From positions 1-14,244 of the forward strand of contig CABUMZ010000037.1 in the NCBI GenBank assembly GCA_902492825.1: a DNA stretch of 14,244 nucleotides, in the 5' to 3' direction. The stretch is from an uncultured Collinsella sp. (GTDB lineage Bacteria > Actinomycetota > Coriobacteriia > Coriobacteriales > Coriobacteriaceae). Below, in pieces: positions 1-7,254 of the stretch; within the stretch, counting starts at the first letter, position 1; every line of letters starts with the position of its first letter. The notes beneath the pieces were generated by a model. It was not told the origin of the DNA. It saw only the letters and a program-made list of their open reading frames with translations, and ran no database searches. The position numbers and the translations under genes were made by a program.

Positions 1-12
1 CCGCTTTTTCAT
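1..12 (-). CDS. Possible 5' end of a further minus-strand gene (partial)
   Basis: Reading leftward, an ATG at 12-10 follows the adhesin stop codon (19-17) after four bases and opens with codons for Met-Lys-Lys-Arg, a common start for an exported protein. A weak purine-rich stretch (AAAGAAG) inside the end of the adhesin gene could serve as ribosome binding site. Only four codons are visible, so nothing can be said of the product. Genes next to LPXTG adhesins are often sortases or further surface proteins, but that is context only. Confidence 0.3.
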
Positions 13-16
13 CGCG

Positions 17-3000
17 CTAGCGCTTCTTTGGGATCGACCTAAGGCGAGCGAACCATAGGGCTGCGGCACCCGAGGTCAGGAGCGCGGTGATGCAAGCGGC
101 GATGGGAACTGATCCTGTTGCCGGTAGGTCCTGCGGTAGGGTACAGCGTTGAATGACGCTGTCCTCGTCATGTGACTCAAGTTTATCGCCGCCACCGTTG
201 CGGCAAAGATCGACGCGCGCGCTGTTGGTGAGTGCGGTTTGGGGCGTATAAGCCGACGTTGCCTGCATGTGTACGACTGCGCCCCGAGCGTCTGTGCCAA
301 GGATTGCTTTGGCATCGTCAAGGTCGTCGTGCTCATCTTTGAGATCATCGCGGGTCCAAGAATCCGCATCGCTTCGAGTCGTAAAGTCGGCGGCTACCGC
401 ACCGTATTCAATTCGAATGCCTGTTACGACGGTATTGGATGCAAGGTCGAGCTCTTCCGCCTCGAGTGTGGTGGATTCCGTGGTCGAGACATCCGCCTTC
501 CAGAGGCGCCAGCCGTCGTAATCGACGAGGCGGCAGTCCTCACCAAGGCTCTCTTTTACTTCGTCGGACTCAAGCCAAGGATTTTCGTGTCCATCGTCAA
601 GTGTCGCGTTCGCCGGCTCATCGACGTCTGTCGAGTCCAACGGCGTCGTGCGATACCACACGTTGCACAGACCGTTGAGGTCGCCGATGGCGACGGGGGT
701 TTCGATTGAGATGAATCTCGCCGTGCCGTCTTTGGCGCACTCAAGATCATCGGTAATCGTAAACTCATCAACCCAAGTAGCGGAATCGTTTCGAGCGTCG
801 ATGGTATAGGAGAAAAGTCCATCCGTATTAGTTTGCGTCGCGGCGCGATTTTTACCATCGCCGTTAGCCAACAGGCCCTTTTCGATAGGTTGGACAAGTT
901 CCTGACGCTTGTCGACCTGTCCCTTTATCTCGATGGGCGCATCCTTCATCGCGACGGATTGGACTTCTCCCGTATCCTTTATTTCAAACGTTATTTCCTC
1001 GGCAAGGTCATAGGTCCGCGGAGACATCATTTCGCGCAACGAGTAGGTGCCGGGTGCAAGATGTTCGACGCGGCGTGGCTTGTCGGATGAGGTCCAGGAG
1101 TCTATTTCGGTTTTATCGGGACCATATAAGGTGAGTTGTGCGCCTTCCACTTCCTGCTCACCGCTTGCATCGACCTTGGAGATATCAACCTTGGTGTAAT
1201 CGTCGGATACGTTAAGCCGTGCTTCTACAACGGGTGTTTTCTGGTCGGCATAAGTAAGGTCGACAATATGGGTTGTCCGATCGAGCAAGAAGCCTGCCGG
1301 CGCTTGAGTCTCGACAACCTCGTAGCGTGCGGTGCCAAGTCCCAGCGGGAGGTTGTCCGCGCGTGCTTCTCCAGTTTCATCCGTCGTGATGGTAGCGACA
1401 GTCTCACCGTCGAGCGCGGCAATGCTACCGTCGGGGCGCACGATATCACTCGAGGCACGGATCTCAAAGACGGCGCCCGCGAGGCTGCTGCCGTCTATGG
1501 CATCGGTTTTAACGATCCTGATGTTTCCGGTCGCGGCGTGGTCATAATACGAGGCGATTGCAACGGGCGTTAGGTTCATGTCGGCGGGTATGTTTACCTC
1601 GATCTCCTCGCCGACAAGATAGGGCTCTTTGGCCGAGGTTTCGCGTACATAATAGGTGCCCGGCACGAGCGATTCGGGCAGTGTGACGGTCCCGGTCGCG
1701 TCAGTCGTAAAGGTGTCCATTACGTTATGTGTTGGATACCAGCAAGTTTGTGAGACAGGTTCGTGATTGCTGTCGAGGAGTTGGAAGGTGAATCCGGCTA
1801 GTGGAACAGAAGCGCCTGTTTGGGCATCGCGTTTTACAATCTGGAGATGCGTCGACAGAGCGTGGTTGTCCACGATATATTGAAGCTCGGCGCCGTTGGA
1901 AATCTGATTGGCCCCGACGGTCCATTCCCCTGCACGTTTAAAACCCTCGGGGACGGTTTCCGGAACCTCGCGAACCGTGTAGCCGGCACGGTCGTATGGG
2001 ACGGCTCCGTGGACACCGGCGGGTCGCTTGCCTGCGCCGAACCATGCTTCGGGCTGATCTTTGGTGGAGGCAAAGCCATAGACGTTTGTGGTCAGTGTGC
2101 CAACAACCTGCTGAGAGCTGTTGCTGACAACCTCAAAGACAACACCTTCCGCCGGCTGCTCCAGGCCGGATTGGTCGCTATTGCCGTAATCCTTGAATTT
2201 GGAAATCTCAAGGTTAAACGCAATGGGGATATCGGAAACGCGAGATTCGATCTCGACCACGCCTGAATCGCCGAGCTGGTCGGCTCCAACGGTATAGGTC
2301 CAGCTGTCGTTGGATGGCAGGTAGCCCTCGGGGGCTTTTGATTCGTAGATGGTAAAGGTTCCTAAGGGGACATCGGCGAGGGTGGCCCGACCGCTTTCGT
2401 CGGTCGTGAGGATTTGTGCCCATCCAGGGGTTGATTGCGACACACACGTGAACTCTGCTCCTGCGAGTGAAGATCCCACCTGGGGGCCGGCATTCGTCGC
2501 GGCATCGAGTTTTACGATACGCAGATTGATGGTGCCGGGCTGTTCATCAATGGCGACCCGCCCGCCGTCATTCCCCGTGGTAAAGGCAATACGATCGTGG
2601 CGGGGGACATAGCCGGCCGGCGCCTTCGTTTCAACTAGGTAGTATGCCGTGTTGGGCAGAAGTGTTGCTTGCGCTCGACCGTTGCTGTCCATCTTGATGG
2701 TGCCGACACGCGCGCCGCTGGCGCTCTCAAAAATATCGAATGTTGCCCCGGTAAACTGATAGGTATTGTTTCCGCTGGTAATAACGGTGTTAGCAGACTG
2801 CTTTTGGAAGGAAACAGAGACCGCCGGCAGTACATAGAGCATGTCTTGACGTTTGCTGCCGCCCGATACGGCCCCTAGATAGCGTCGCGCGCGGTGCGGA
2901 GCGGCTTCGATGCTTCCTGATTTTGCGCTGTCGTGGAGCCACCGCGCAGCCGCCATGACTTCATTGTCGGCGGTAAAGTGTCCGCTCTTGGTTTTACCCT

Positions 3001-3448
3001 GAGCGGTCGTGTAGGAGTAGGTGCCGTCGACATGGGTAGTGCCGTTGAGCATCCATACGGCAAGCTGGGTGGCGGCGCGGGCGCGATCGGGTGAAAGATG
3101 GTAACCGCCAAACGACGTGGTGGTGGGATATCCGTGACAAACGATTGCCGCGAACTCGTCGTCGAGCCACACCCAGCCTTGATCAAAGTTGAGCCATGGG
3201 CCGCCCGGTTTGGTGGGGCCGGGGCGCTCCTGGTTCATGCAGTAGGCAATCGAGGTGTCTTGAGCTTCATACTTGCCGATGAAGAAGGGCCCACAATCAT
3301 CGCTAATAGTGCGGAAGCCGAGCTGGTCGTAGCCATCGACGGCAAATGCGGCTCCCGGTGCCAGGCAGCCGAAAAGCAGGAAGAGGAGCAGGAGCAGCGG
3401 ACCTGTTGCGATTGCGCTGTGGACAGAGTGCGTGGGTGCGTTGGACAT
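17..3448 (-). CDS. LPXTG-anchored thioester-domain adhesin with six SpaA/Cna-B repeats
   Basis: 1143-residue secreted, wall-anchored surface protein. A signal peptide with a Leu-rich core spans about residues 11-36. The N-terminal domain has the features of a thioester (TQXA) domain: Cys70 in YCMNQ and Gln128 in TQLAVW are the expected Cys-Gln crosslink pair, which in this family can bind host amines covalently. Six SpaA/Cna-B modules follow, each with a Lys near its start and a Glu in the closing E-box: K216/E273, K313/E369, K417/E494, K539/E603, K647/E713 and K758/E806. E-boxes include ETKAPAGY, ESKAPEGY and ETQAPAGF. Residues 840-1080 form a distinct acidic, Cys-containing stalk region I cannot assign. 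The C-terminus has LPATG (1108-1112), a hydrophobic segment (about 1114-1134) and the basic tail RLRSIPKKR, a sortase signal. The start is ATG at 3448 with AAGGAG six bases upstream. Crosslinks and host target are inferred. Confidence 0.93.
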   Translation of the reverse strand: MSNAPTHSVHSAIATGPLLLLLFLLFGCLAPGAAFAVDGYDQLGFRTISDDCGPFFIGKYEAQDTSIAYCMNQERPGPTKPGGPWLNFDQGWVWLDDEFAAIVCHGYPTTTSFGGYHLSPDRARAATQLAVWMLNGTTHVDGTYSYTTAQGKTKSGHFTADNEVMAAARWLHDSAKSGSIEAAPHRARRYLGAVSGGSKRQDMLYVLPAVSVSFQKQSANTVITSGNNTYQFTGATFDIFESASGARVGTIKMDSNGRAQATLLPNTAYYLVETKAPAGYVPRHDRIAFTTGNDGGRVAIDEQPGTINLRIVKLDAATNAGPQVGSSLAGAEFTCVSQSTPGWAQILTTDESGRATLADVPLGTFTIYESKAPEGYLPSNDSWTYTVGADQLGDSGVVEIESRVSDIPIAFNLEISKFKDYGNSDQSGLEQPAEGVVFEVVSNSSQQVVGTLTTNVYGFASTKDQPEAWFGAGKRPAGVHGAVPYDRAGYTVREVPETVPEGFKRAGEWTVGANQISNGAELQYIVDNHALSTHLQIVKRDAQTGASVPLAGFTFQLLDSNHEPVSQTCWYPTHNVMDTFTTDATGTVTLPESLVPGTYYVRETSAKEPYLVGEEIEVNIPADMNLTPVAIASYYDHAATGNIRIVKTDAIDGSSLAGAVFEIRASSDIVRPDGSIAALDGETVATITTDETGEARADNLPLGLGTARYEVVETQAPAGFLLDRTTHIVDLTYADQKTPVVEARLNVSDDYTKVDISKVDASGEQEVEGAQLTLYGPDKTEIDSWTSSDKPRRVEHLAPGTYSLREMMSPRTYDLAEEITFEIKDTGEVQSVAMKDAPIEIKGQVDKRQELVQPIEKGLLANGDGKNRAATQTNTDGLFSYTIDARNDSATWVDEFTITDDLECAKDGTARFISIETPVAIGDLNGLCNVWYRTTPLDSTDVDEPANATLDDGHENPWLESDEVKESLGEDCRLVDYDGWRLWKADVSTTESTTLEAEELDLASNTVVTGIRIEYGAVAADFTTRSDADSWTRDDLKDEHDDLDDAKAILGTDARGAVVHMQATSAYTPQTALTNSARVDLCRNGGGDKLESHDEDSVIQRCTLPQDLPATGSVPIAACITALLTSGAAALWFARLRSIPKKR

Positions 3449-3702
3449 GGCTGCTCCTTATCCCTCGTGCGCCGCACGGGGAGGCTGCGACGCGTAGGAT
3501 GAGGCTACCCCCGAGGTTCATGCGGGTAAGTACCGGAGCCTGACCAAAAGCTTGCCCAATTCCTGACAAATTGAGCTCAAATACAACAATCAAGCAAAAG
3601 CGCAGGTAGAAGATAAGGAGAACAGGAGGTTAAAGGTCCTCATCTCCACAATTGACGCGATTTTCAAACGAATCTCCACAGCTAAAACAAGCATCGCCAC
3701 TC
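3449..3702. other. Divergent intergenic region with a structured-looking leader
   Basis: Lies between the leftward adhesin and rightward tRNA-Gly. The adhesin side (about 3462-3541) holds two inverted-repeat pairs, TACCC/GGGTA within GGCT/AGCC and the hairpin beside the ribosome binding site, so the leader may be structured. I could not match it to a known riboswitch and found no convincing -35/-10 pair for the adhesin. At 3617-3647 is a purine-rich imperfect inverted repeat (GGAG, AGGA, nine-base loop, TCCT, CTCC) with no T-run on either side. No coding sequence is seen here. Confidence 0.4.
3454..3459 (-). promoter_or_regulatory. Ribosome binding site of the adhesin
   Basis: AAGGAG on the minus strand, six bases before the ATG, fixes the adhesin start. 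Just upstream on the mRNA (about 3462-3482) the leader can form a small GC-rich hairpin with a CGTGC/GCACG core, which may limit access to this site. Confidence 0.75.
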
Positions 3703-3732
3703 TTGTATCGAACAAGACAACCGCGTTATACT
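3703..3732 (+). promoter_or_regulatory. Promoter of tRNA-Gly
   Basis: A -35 like TTGTAT (3703-3708) and a -10 TATACT (3727-3732) are 18 bases apart. The -10 ends 13 bases before the mature tRNA 5' end, as expected for a tRNA with a short leader. Confidence 0.7.
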
Positions 3733-3745
3733 ATCCCTCACATAT

Positions 3746-3820
3746 GCGGGCATCGCCAAGTGGTAAGGCATCAGCTTCCCAAGCTGACACTCGCGGGTTC
3801 GAGTCCCGTTGTCCGCTCCA
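3746..3820 (+). tRNA. tRNA-Gly (anticodon CCC)
   Basis: The acceptor stem GCGGGCA pairs with TGTCCGC (one G-T pair). The anticodon stem TCAGC/GCTGA encloses the seven-base loop TTCCCAA, giving anticodon CCC, which reads GGG. The T-arm is GCGGG, loop TTCGAGT, CCCGT. The discriminator is T, and CCA is encoded at 3818-3820. Its last 18 bases recur at 3995-4012 and 4126-4143 with one or two changes. Confidence 0.95.
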
Positions 3821-3831
3821 GCTAGAAGCAC

Positions 3832-3864
3832 AAGCACGGCACCATTACGGTGCCGTGCTTTTTT
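3832..3864 (+). terminator. Intrinsic terminator of tRNA-Gly
   Basis: A perfect 12-bp stem (AAGCACGGCACC with GGTGCCGTGCTT) with the five-base loop ATTAC is followed by a T-run. It starts 12 bases after the tRNA CCA. Confidence 0.93.
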
Positions 3865-3953
3865 CAATAAAGCGCCGGGACTCGAACCCGACAGGGTGCG
3901 AGCGTAAAGCAAACGCGAAGCGTTTGTAGCGAGCAGGCGAAGGCGCCGACAGG

Positions 3954-4012
3954 CGCCTGAAGCCGGTGCGGATTTGCGAAGCAAATACGCGGATGTCCCG
4001 TTGCCCGCTCCA
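3954..4012 (+). repeat. 59-bp direct repeat, copy 1 (hairpin plus tRNA-Gly tail)
   Basis: Starts CGCCTGAAGCCGG and ends CCCGCTCCA. It matches 4085-4143 with two substitutions. It contains one GCGAAGC-tipped hairpin and a near-copy of the tRNA-Gly 3' end including CCA. Confidence 0.9.
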
Positions 4013-4084
4013 TCGAGTGCGGGAGACATGGGGACGGCCAATTCAACAAAGTCTTCCCCCGCGGCTTCGTGAGGCTGAGGGGCT

Positions 4085-4143
4085 CGCCTGAAGCCGGTGC
4101 GGATTTGCGAAGCAAATGCGCGGATGTCCCGTTGCTCGCTCCA
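4085..4143 (+). repeat. 59-bp direct repeat, copy 2
   Basis: Second copy, 131 bp downstream of the first. The two differences are in the base following the hairpin (A to G) and in the tRNA-like acceptor (CCCGCTCCA to CTCGCTCCA). The acceptor-like tails are degenerating copies, since neither has the cloverleaf 5' half. Confidence 0.9.
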
Positions 4144-4195
4144 ATTCCAAAATGTTAGGTTAATGCCTGCTGCCCATACTTGCACCTGCGCACGG

Positions 4196-4240
4196 TACAA
4201 TGGTTGGGTTACGACCAACGTGCCAATAACCAAAAAGGAG
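4196..4240 (+). promoter_or_regulatory. Likely -10 element and ribosome binding site of purB
   Basis: A -10-like TACAAT is at 4196-4201, but no good -35 is found at 16-18 bases (a TTGCAC at 4180-4185 is too close). AAGGAG at 4235-4240 sits five bases before the ATG at 4246 and fixes the start there rather than at an upstream in-frame ATG at 4180. Confidence 0.5.
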
Positions 4241-4245
4241 CCGCT

Positions 4246-5592
4246 ATGATCGATCGCTATACCCGCCCGGAGATGGGGCACATCTTCTCCCTCGAGAACA
4301 AGTACGCCATTTGGCAGGAGATCGAGGTTCTGGCCTGCGAGGCCCAGGCGGAGCTCGGCAAGATCGGTATTTCCAAAGACGAGGCCCAGTGGATCCGCGA
4401 CCATGCCAACTTTGAGAAGGCGAAGGTCGATGAGATCGAGGAAGTCACGCGCCACGACGTCATTGCCTTCCTGACCAACATGAAGGAGTACATCGATGCC
4501 GATGTTCCCGAGGGCGACCCCAAGCCCAGCCGCTGGGTTCACTATGGCATGACCAGCTCCGATCTGGGCGACACGGCCCTGTGCTACCAGCTCACCCAGG
4601 CCTGCGACCTGATCATCGAGGACGTCAAGAAGCTCGGCGAGATTTGCAAGCGTCGCGCCTTTGAGGAGCGCAACACGCTCTGTGCCGGCCGCACTCATGG
4701 CATCCACGCCGAGCCGATGACCTTCGGCATGAAGTTTGGCTCTTGGGCCTGGGAGCTCAAGCGCGATCTGGATCGTCTTGAGGACGCCCGCAAGAATGTT
4801 GCCTTCGGTGCTATTTCGGGCGCTGTCGGCACGTACAGCTCCATCGAGCCGTTCGTCGAGGAGTATGTCTGCGAGCACCTGGGCCTGGTTCACGACCCGC
4901 TGTCCACGCAGGTTATCAGCCGCGACCATCACGCCTATCTCGCCGGCGTTCTCGCCACCACCGCAGCCACCTGCGAGCGCATCGCTACCGAGGTCCGCAA
5001 TCTGCAGAAGACTGATACGCTCGAGGCCGAGGAGCCGTTCCGTAAGGGCCAAAAGGGCAGCTCAGCCATGCCGCACAAGCGCAACCCCATCACCATGGAG
5101 AAAGTCTGCGGTCTGTCGCGCGTCGTGAAGTCCAACGCCCAGGTTGCCTTCGATAACGTCGCCCTGTGGCACGAGCGTGACATTTCGCACTCCTCTGCCG
5201 AGCGCGTCGCCCAGGCCGATAGCTTCATCGCCCTCGACCACATGTTCCAGTGCCTCATCCGCGTTATCGACGGCCTGCAGCTGTATCCCGCCCGCATGAT
5301 GGCCAACCTCAATAAGACCCGCGGCCTCATCTTCTCTTCCAAGGTACTGCTCGCCCTCGTCGACACGGGCATCACCCGCGAGGACGCGTACGCCATTGTG
5401 CAGGAGAACGCCATGGCAACCTGGCACGAGGTACAGGATTGCGTCTCCGGCCCCACCTTTAAGGAGCGTCTCGAGGCCGACCCGCGCTGCACCGTCAGTC
5501 AGGAGAAGCTCGACGAGATCTTTGATCCGTGGGACTTCCTCACCCGTATCGACACGGTCTTTGATCGTCTGGAGCAGCTGAGCTTCGAGTAG
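4246..5592 (+). CDS. purB: Adenylosuccinate lyase
   Basis: 448-residue enzyme of the fumarase/aspartase superfamily. PurB removes fumarate twice in purine synthesis: from SAICAR to give AICAR, and from adenylosuccinate to give AMP. It is cytosolic and normally a homotetramer. Visible hallmarks are HYGMTSSDLGDT (residues 99-110), GRTHGIHAEP (148-157, with the likely acid His151) and the superfamily signature GSSAMPHKRNP (271-281), whose flexible-loop serine is the usual catalytic base. The length fits the family (about 430-475). The start is set by AAGGAG five bases upstream. It appears monocistronic, between tRNA-Gly with its hairpin element and a hairpin at 5619-5656. purC lies about 4 kb downstream on the same strand but is not in the same operon. 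Nothing is odd in the key motifs. Confidence 0.97.
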   Translation: MIDRYTRPEMGHIFSLENKYAIWQEIEVLACEAQAELGKIGISKDEAQWIRDHANFEKAKVDEIEEVTRHDVIAFLTNMKEYIDADVPEGDPKPSRWVHYGMTSSDLGDTALCYQLTQACDLIIEDVKKLGEICKRRAFEERNTLCAGRTHGIHAEPMTFGMKFGSWAWELKRDLDRLEDARKNVAFGAISGAVGTYSSIEPFVEEYVCEHLGLVHDPLSTQVISRDHHAYLAGVLATTAATCERIATEVRNLQKTDTLEAEEPFRKGQKGSSAMPHKRNPITMEKVCGLSRVVKSNAQVAFDNVALWHERDISHSSAERVAQADSFIALDHMFQCLIRVIDGLQLYPARMMANLNKTRGLIFSSKVLLALVDTGITREDAYAIVQENAMATWHEVQDCVSGPTFKERLEADPRCTVSQEKLDEIFDPWDFLTRIDTVFDRLEQLSFE

Positions 5593-5618
5593 GTTCGGGC
5601 ATAACGTTAGCTTTTTAG

Positions 5619-5656
5619 GGCGCTTTGCTGGTAATGTGTGTTGCCGGCAAAGCGCC
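5619..5656 (+). terminator. Strong hairpin after purB, possible terminator
   Basis: A 13-bp stem with one G-T pair (GGCGCTTTGCTGG with CCGGCAAAGCGCC) and a 12-base loop lies 26 bases after the purB stop. It is followed by TCGTTGC rather than a proper T-run, so intrinsic termination is uncertain. It may instead act as a 3'-end stabiliser. Confidence 0.5.
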
Positions 5657-5659
5657 TCG

Positions 5660-5686
5660 TTGCATTTAGGGAAAGACGGGGATAAT
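5660..5686 (+). promoter_or_regulatory. Possible promoter of the TSCPD gene
   Basis: TTGCAT (5660-5665) and GATAAT (5681-5686) are 15 bases apart, shorter than optimal. Using TAATAG at 5683-5688 as -10 gives 17. The ATG follows at 5721 behind GAGAGGGG. Confidence 0.4.
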
Positions 5687-5720
5687 AGTCGTCTCGAATA
5701 ACATTCTGAGAGGGGATCGC

Positions 5721-5984
5721 ATGATTTCGTTTGATTACAAGCCTCAGGGCGTGTGTGCTCGCAATATTCACCTTGACCTTTCCGATGACGGCAACAAGGT
5801 GATAGGCGTTGAGTTTACCGGTGGCTGCGACGGCAATCTCAAGGCAATCTCCAAGCTGGTCGAGGGCGCTCCTGCCGATCGCGTAATCGAGGTTCTCGCC
5901 GGTAATACCTGCGGTATGAAAAAGACCTCCTGCGCCGACCAGCTTACGCGCGCCATCGAGGCCGCTCGCGCCGAGATCGCCTAA
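5721..5984 (+). CDS. TSCPD domain-containing protein
   Basis: An 87-residue protein covering one whole TSCPD domain. The four cysteines at residues 12, 36, 64 and 71 are the conspicuous feature: GVCAR, GGCDGN, NTCGMKKTSC. The last lies in TSCADQ, the motif that names the family. Related domains occur as small stand-alone proteins and at the end of some B12-dependent ribonucleotide reductases. The cysteines suggest metal or redox chemistry, but no reaction is established that I know of. The start is ATG at 5721 with GAGAGGGG just upstream. Its TAA overlaps the ATG of the next gene by one base (TAATG), so the two are almost certainly cotranscribed and translationally coupled. Confidence 0.88.
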   Translation: MISFDYKPQGVCARNIHLDLSDDGNKVIGVEFTGGCDGNLKAISKLVEGAPADRVIEVLAGNTCGMKKTSCADQLTRAIEAARAEIA

Positions 5985-7195
5985 TGGGTATCGCCGATCA
6001 CATCAAGAACGGAATATCGCGTCGCGGCTTTGTACTCGGTGGGGCTGCCGCGGGCGCTGCCACGGTGCTTGCCGGATGCTCGAAAAAAACGGGTACCAGC
6101 GATGATGCCGCCGGCGAGCCGCAGGTTATCAAGGACGATTCCAAAATTATCTCGATTACGGATGAGTATGAGGCTGTCGACATCGATCTTGAGCCGGCGG
6201 CGTCGTGGACGCTGCCTCTGGGTACGCTGCTGTACTACTGCGACGGCGATTACGCCGCGGCGATGATGGCGCCCGCATCGGCATTGCACGCCAACACGCT
6301 CGGTGTGCTCAACCTGGGCGATGGCTCGCTTACCACATTAATCGAGGATCCTGTCGAGGGCACGGGATATGCATTCTACGATGTCCGCGCCGGCGACGGC
6401 GTATTCGCGTGGGTTGAGATGAACTTTGCCAATTCATCGTGGAAGCTCTACGCTCAAAATCTGTCGGGCGCTTCGCTCTCTGGCGATGTGGTTGAGCTCG
6501 ATCGAGGTGGCAAGGACTATGATCCGCCCCTGTTTACGGCGTTCGGGTCATCAGTCATCTGGTATAAAATGCCCTCGGCAGGTGGCAATAAAACGAGTAG
6601 CGATTCGTTTTGCTATCGTCGCTCGCTTGATGAATCCAAGGCCGAGATAATTTGGAAATCGACGGGTCGCTTTGCATCGGCCCCGCGCGCGAGCGACGGC
6701 ATTTTGACCATCTCGCCGCGTGTCCGCAACGACGAGGGCGTCTACTACGGCATAACGGCAATCGATTTGACCGACGGCAACAACACCAAACGTGCCCAGC
6801 TAGTCCTTCCCTCGTCAGTCTCGCCTTTCGAGGCCGTATATATGGGCGATACCTTCGTGTTTTCTATCGAGGCGGCCTATAGTGGCGTGGGCAGCCTGGG
6901 CAACATGGGCACGTATATCGGTAATGAGGGAGGGCCGTATCTCTTCCTGTCCCGTGAGCCGCTCGCATGTGCGGCTGGCAAGAAGAATAAATACCTTGTT
7001 AAGGTACAGGCGTCGCATTTCCTGATCGACACCTCTGCCAAGACCTATGGCTCGCTGCTGTCGCCCGACCGCGCTTTGGAGTATGGCGATTATCCAGCTA
7101 CGGCGGGAAAATCGGACTCATTCCTTACGTACGCCACGGTGCGCAACAGCCAGGGTATACCAGAGACGGTCACTGCACGCCTATTTTCTCTTTAA
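5984..7195 (+). CDS. Tat-type lipoprotein, possible beta-propeller, function unknown
   Basis: 403 residues. The N-terminus combines a twin-arginine motif (SRRGFVL, residues 12-18), an Ala/Gly-rich hydrophobic stretch and a lipobox LAGC with Cys32. It should therefore be exported folded by Tat and lipid-anchored outside the membrane. The mature part has repeated short strands with aromatic/Asp-Gly turns (for example GVFAWVEMN, SSVIWYKM, DTFVFSIE), a pattern reminiscent of a WD40-like or six-bladed propeller, though I see no diagnostic family motif. It is soluble-looking with no further membrane segment. The ATG overlaps the preceding TAA, and there is no strong ribosome binding site of its own, so coupled translation is likely. 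The partner suggests a shared role with the TSCPD protein, but I cannot name it. Confidence 0.85.
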   Translation: MGIADHIKNGISRRGFVLGGAAAGAATVLAGCSKKTGTSDDAAGEPQVIKDDSKIISITDEYEAVDIDLEPAASWTLPLGTLLYYCDGDYAAAMMAPASALHANTLGVLNLGDGSLTTLIEDPVEGTGYAFYDVRAGDGVFAWVEMNFANSSWKLYAQNLSGASLSGDVVELDRGGKDYDPPLFTAFGSSVIWYKMPSAGGNKTSSDSFCYRRSLDESKAEIIWKSTGRFASAPRASDGILTISPRVRNDEGVYYGITAIDLTDGNNTKRAQLVLPSSVSPFEAVYMGDTFVFSIEAAYSGVGSLGNMGTYIGNEGGPYLFLSREPLACAAGKKNKYLVKVQASHFLIDTSAKTYGSLLSPDRALEYGDYPATAGKSDSFLTYATVRNSQGIPETVTARLFSL

Positions 7196-7254
7196 GCTTA
7201 GAGGGGTTAAAAAGGCGCCAACAGGGGAATAAACGCGTTGTAATTGTGAGTACC

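Larger units (their letters stand above)
3803..4143 (+). repeat. tRNA-Gly-anchored hairpin element with two extra tRNA-tail copies
   Basis: Non-coding block after tRNA-Gly. Order: native tRNA 3' end (3803-3820), terminator, an exact 15-base inverted copy of the tRNA T-arm (3876-3890, CGGGACTCGAACCCG, antisense to 3794-3808), then short hairpins. The hairpins are a 7-bp stem with GAA loop (3910-3926), a 7-bp stem AGGCGCC/GGCGCCT with GACA loop (3941-3958), and a 6-bp stem ATTTGC/GCAAAT with GAA loop (3972-3986). A second copy of the tRNA 3' end follows (3995-4012), then a 72-base spacer (4013-4084), a repeat of the last hairpin (4103-4117) and a third tail copy (4126-4143). The first two tail copies are offset by 192 bp. 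The same architecture occurs after tRNA-Lys in this window. No coding capacity is evident. Mobility is inferred, not shown. Confidence 0.75.

Noticed and set aside
3617..3647. Terminator or small gene signal in the purine-rich inverted repeat
   Set aside because: Stems are only four bases each, no T-run follows, and neither Shine-Dalgarno-like stretch has a start codon at a workable distance.
3995..4012. A second tRNA gene
   Set aside because: Only the 3' end is copied; there is no D-arm or anticodon arm upstream, just hairpins.
3866..4143. CRISPR array
   Set aside because: Repeats are present but differ in length and spacing, include tRNA tails, and there is no regular repeat-spacer pattern or cas gene.
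3682..5052. A 456-codon open frame on the minus strand opposite purB
   Set aside because: It is antisense to a clear purB, runs across tRNA-Gly and the hairpin element, has repetitive Leu/Gly/Asp composition typical of a shadow of GC-rich coding DNA, and has no family features.
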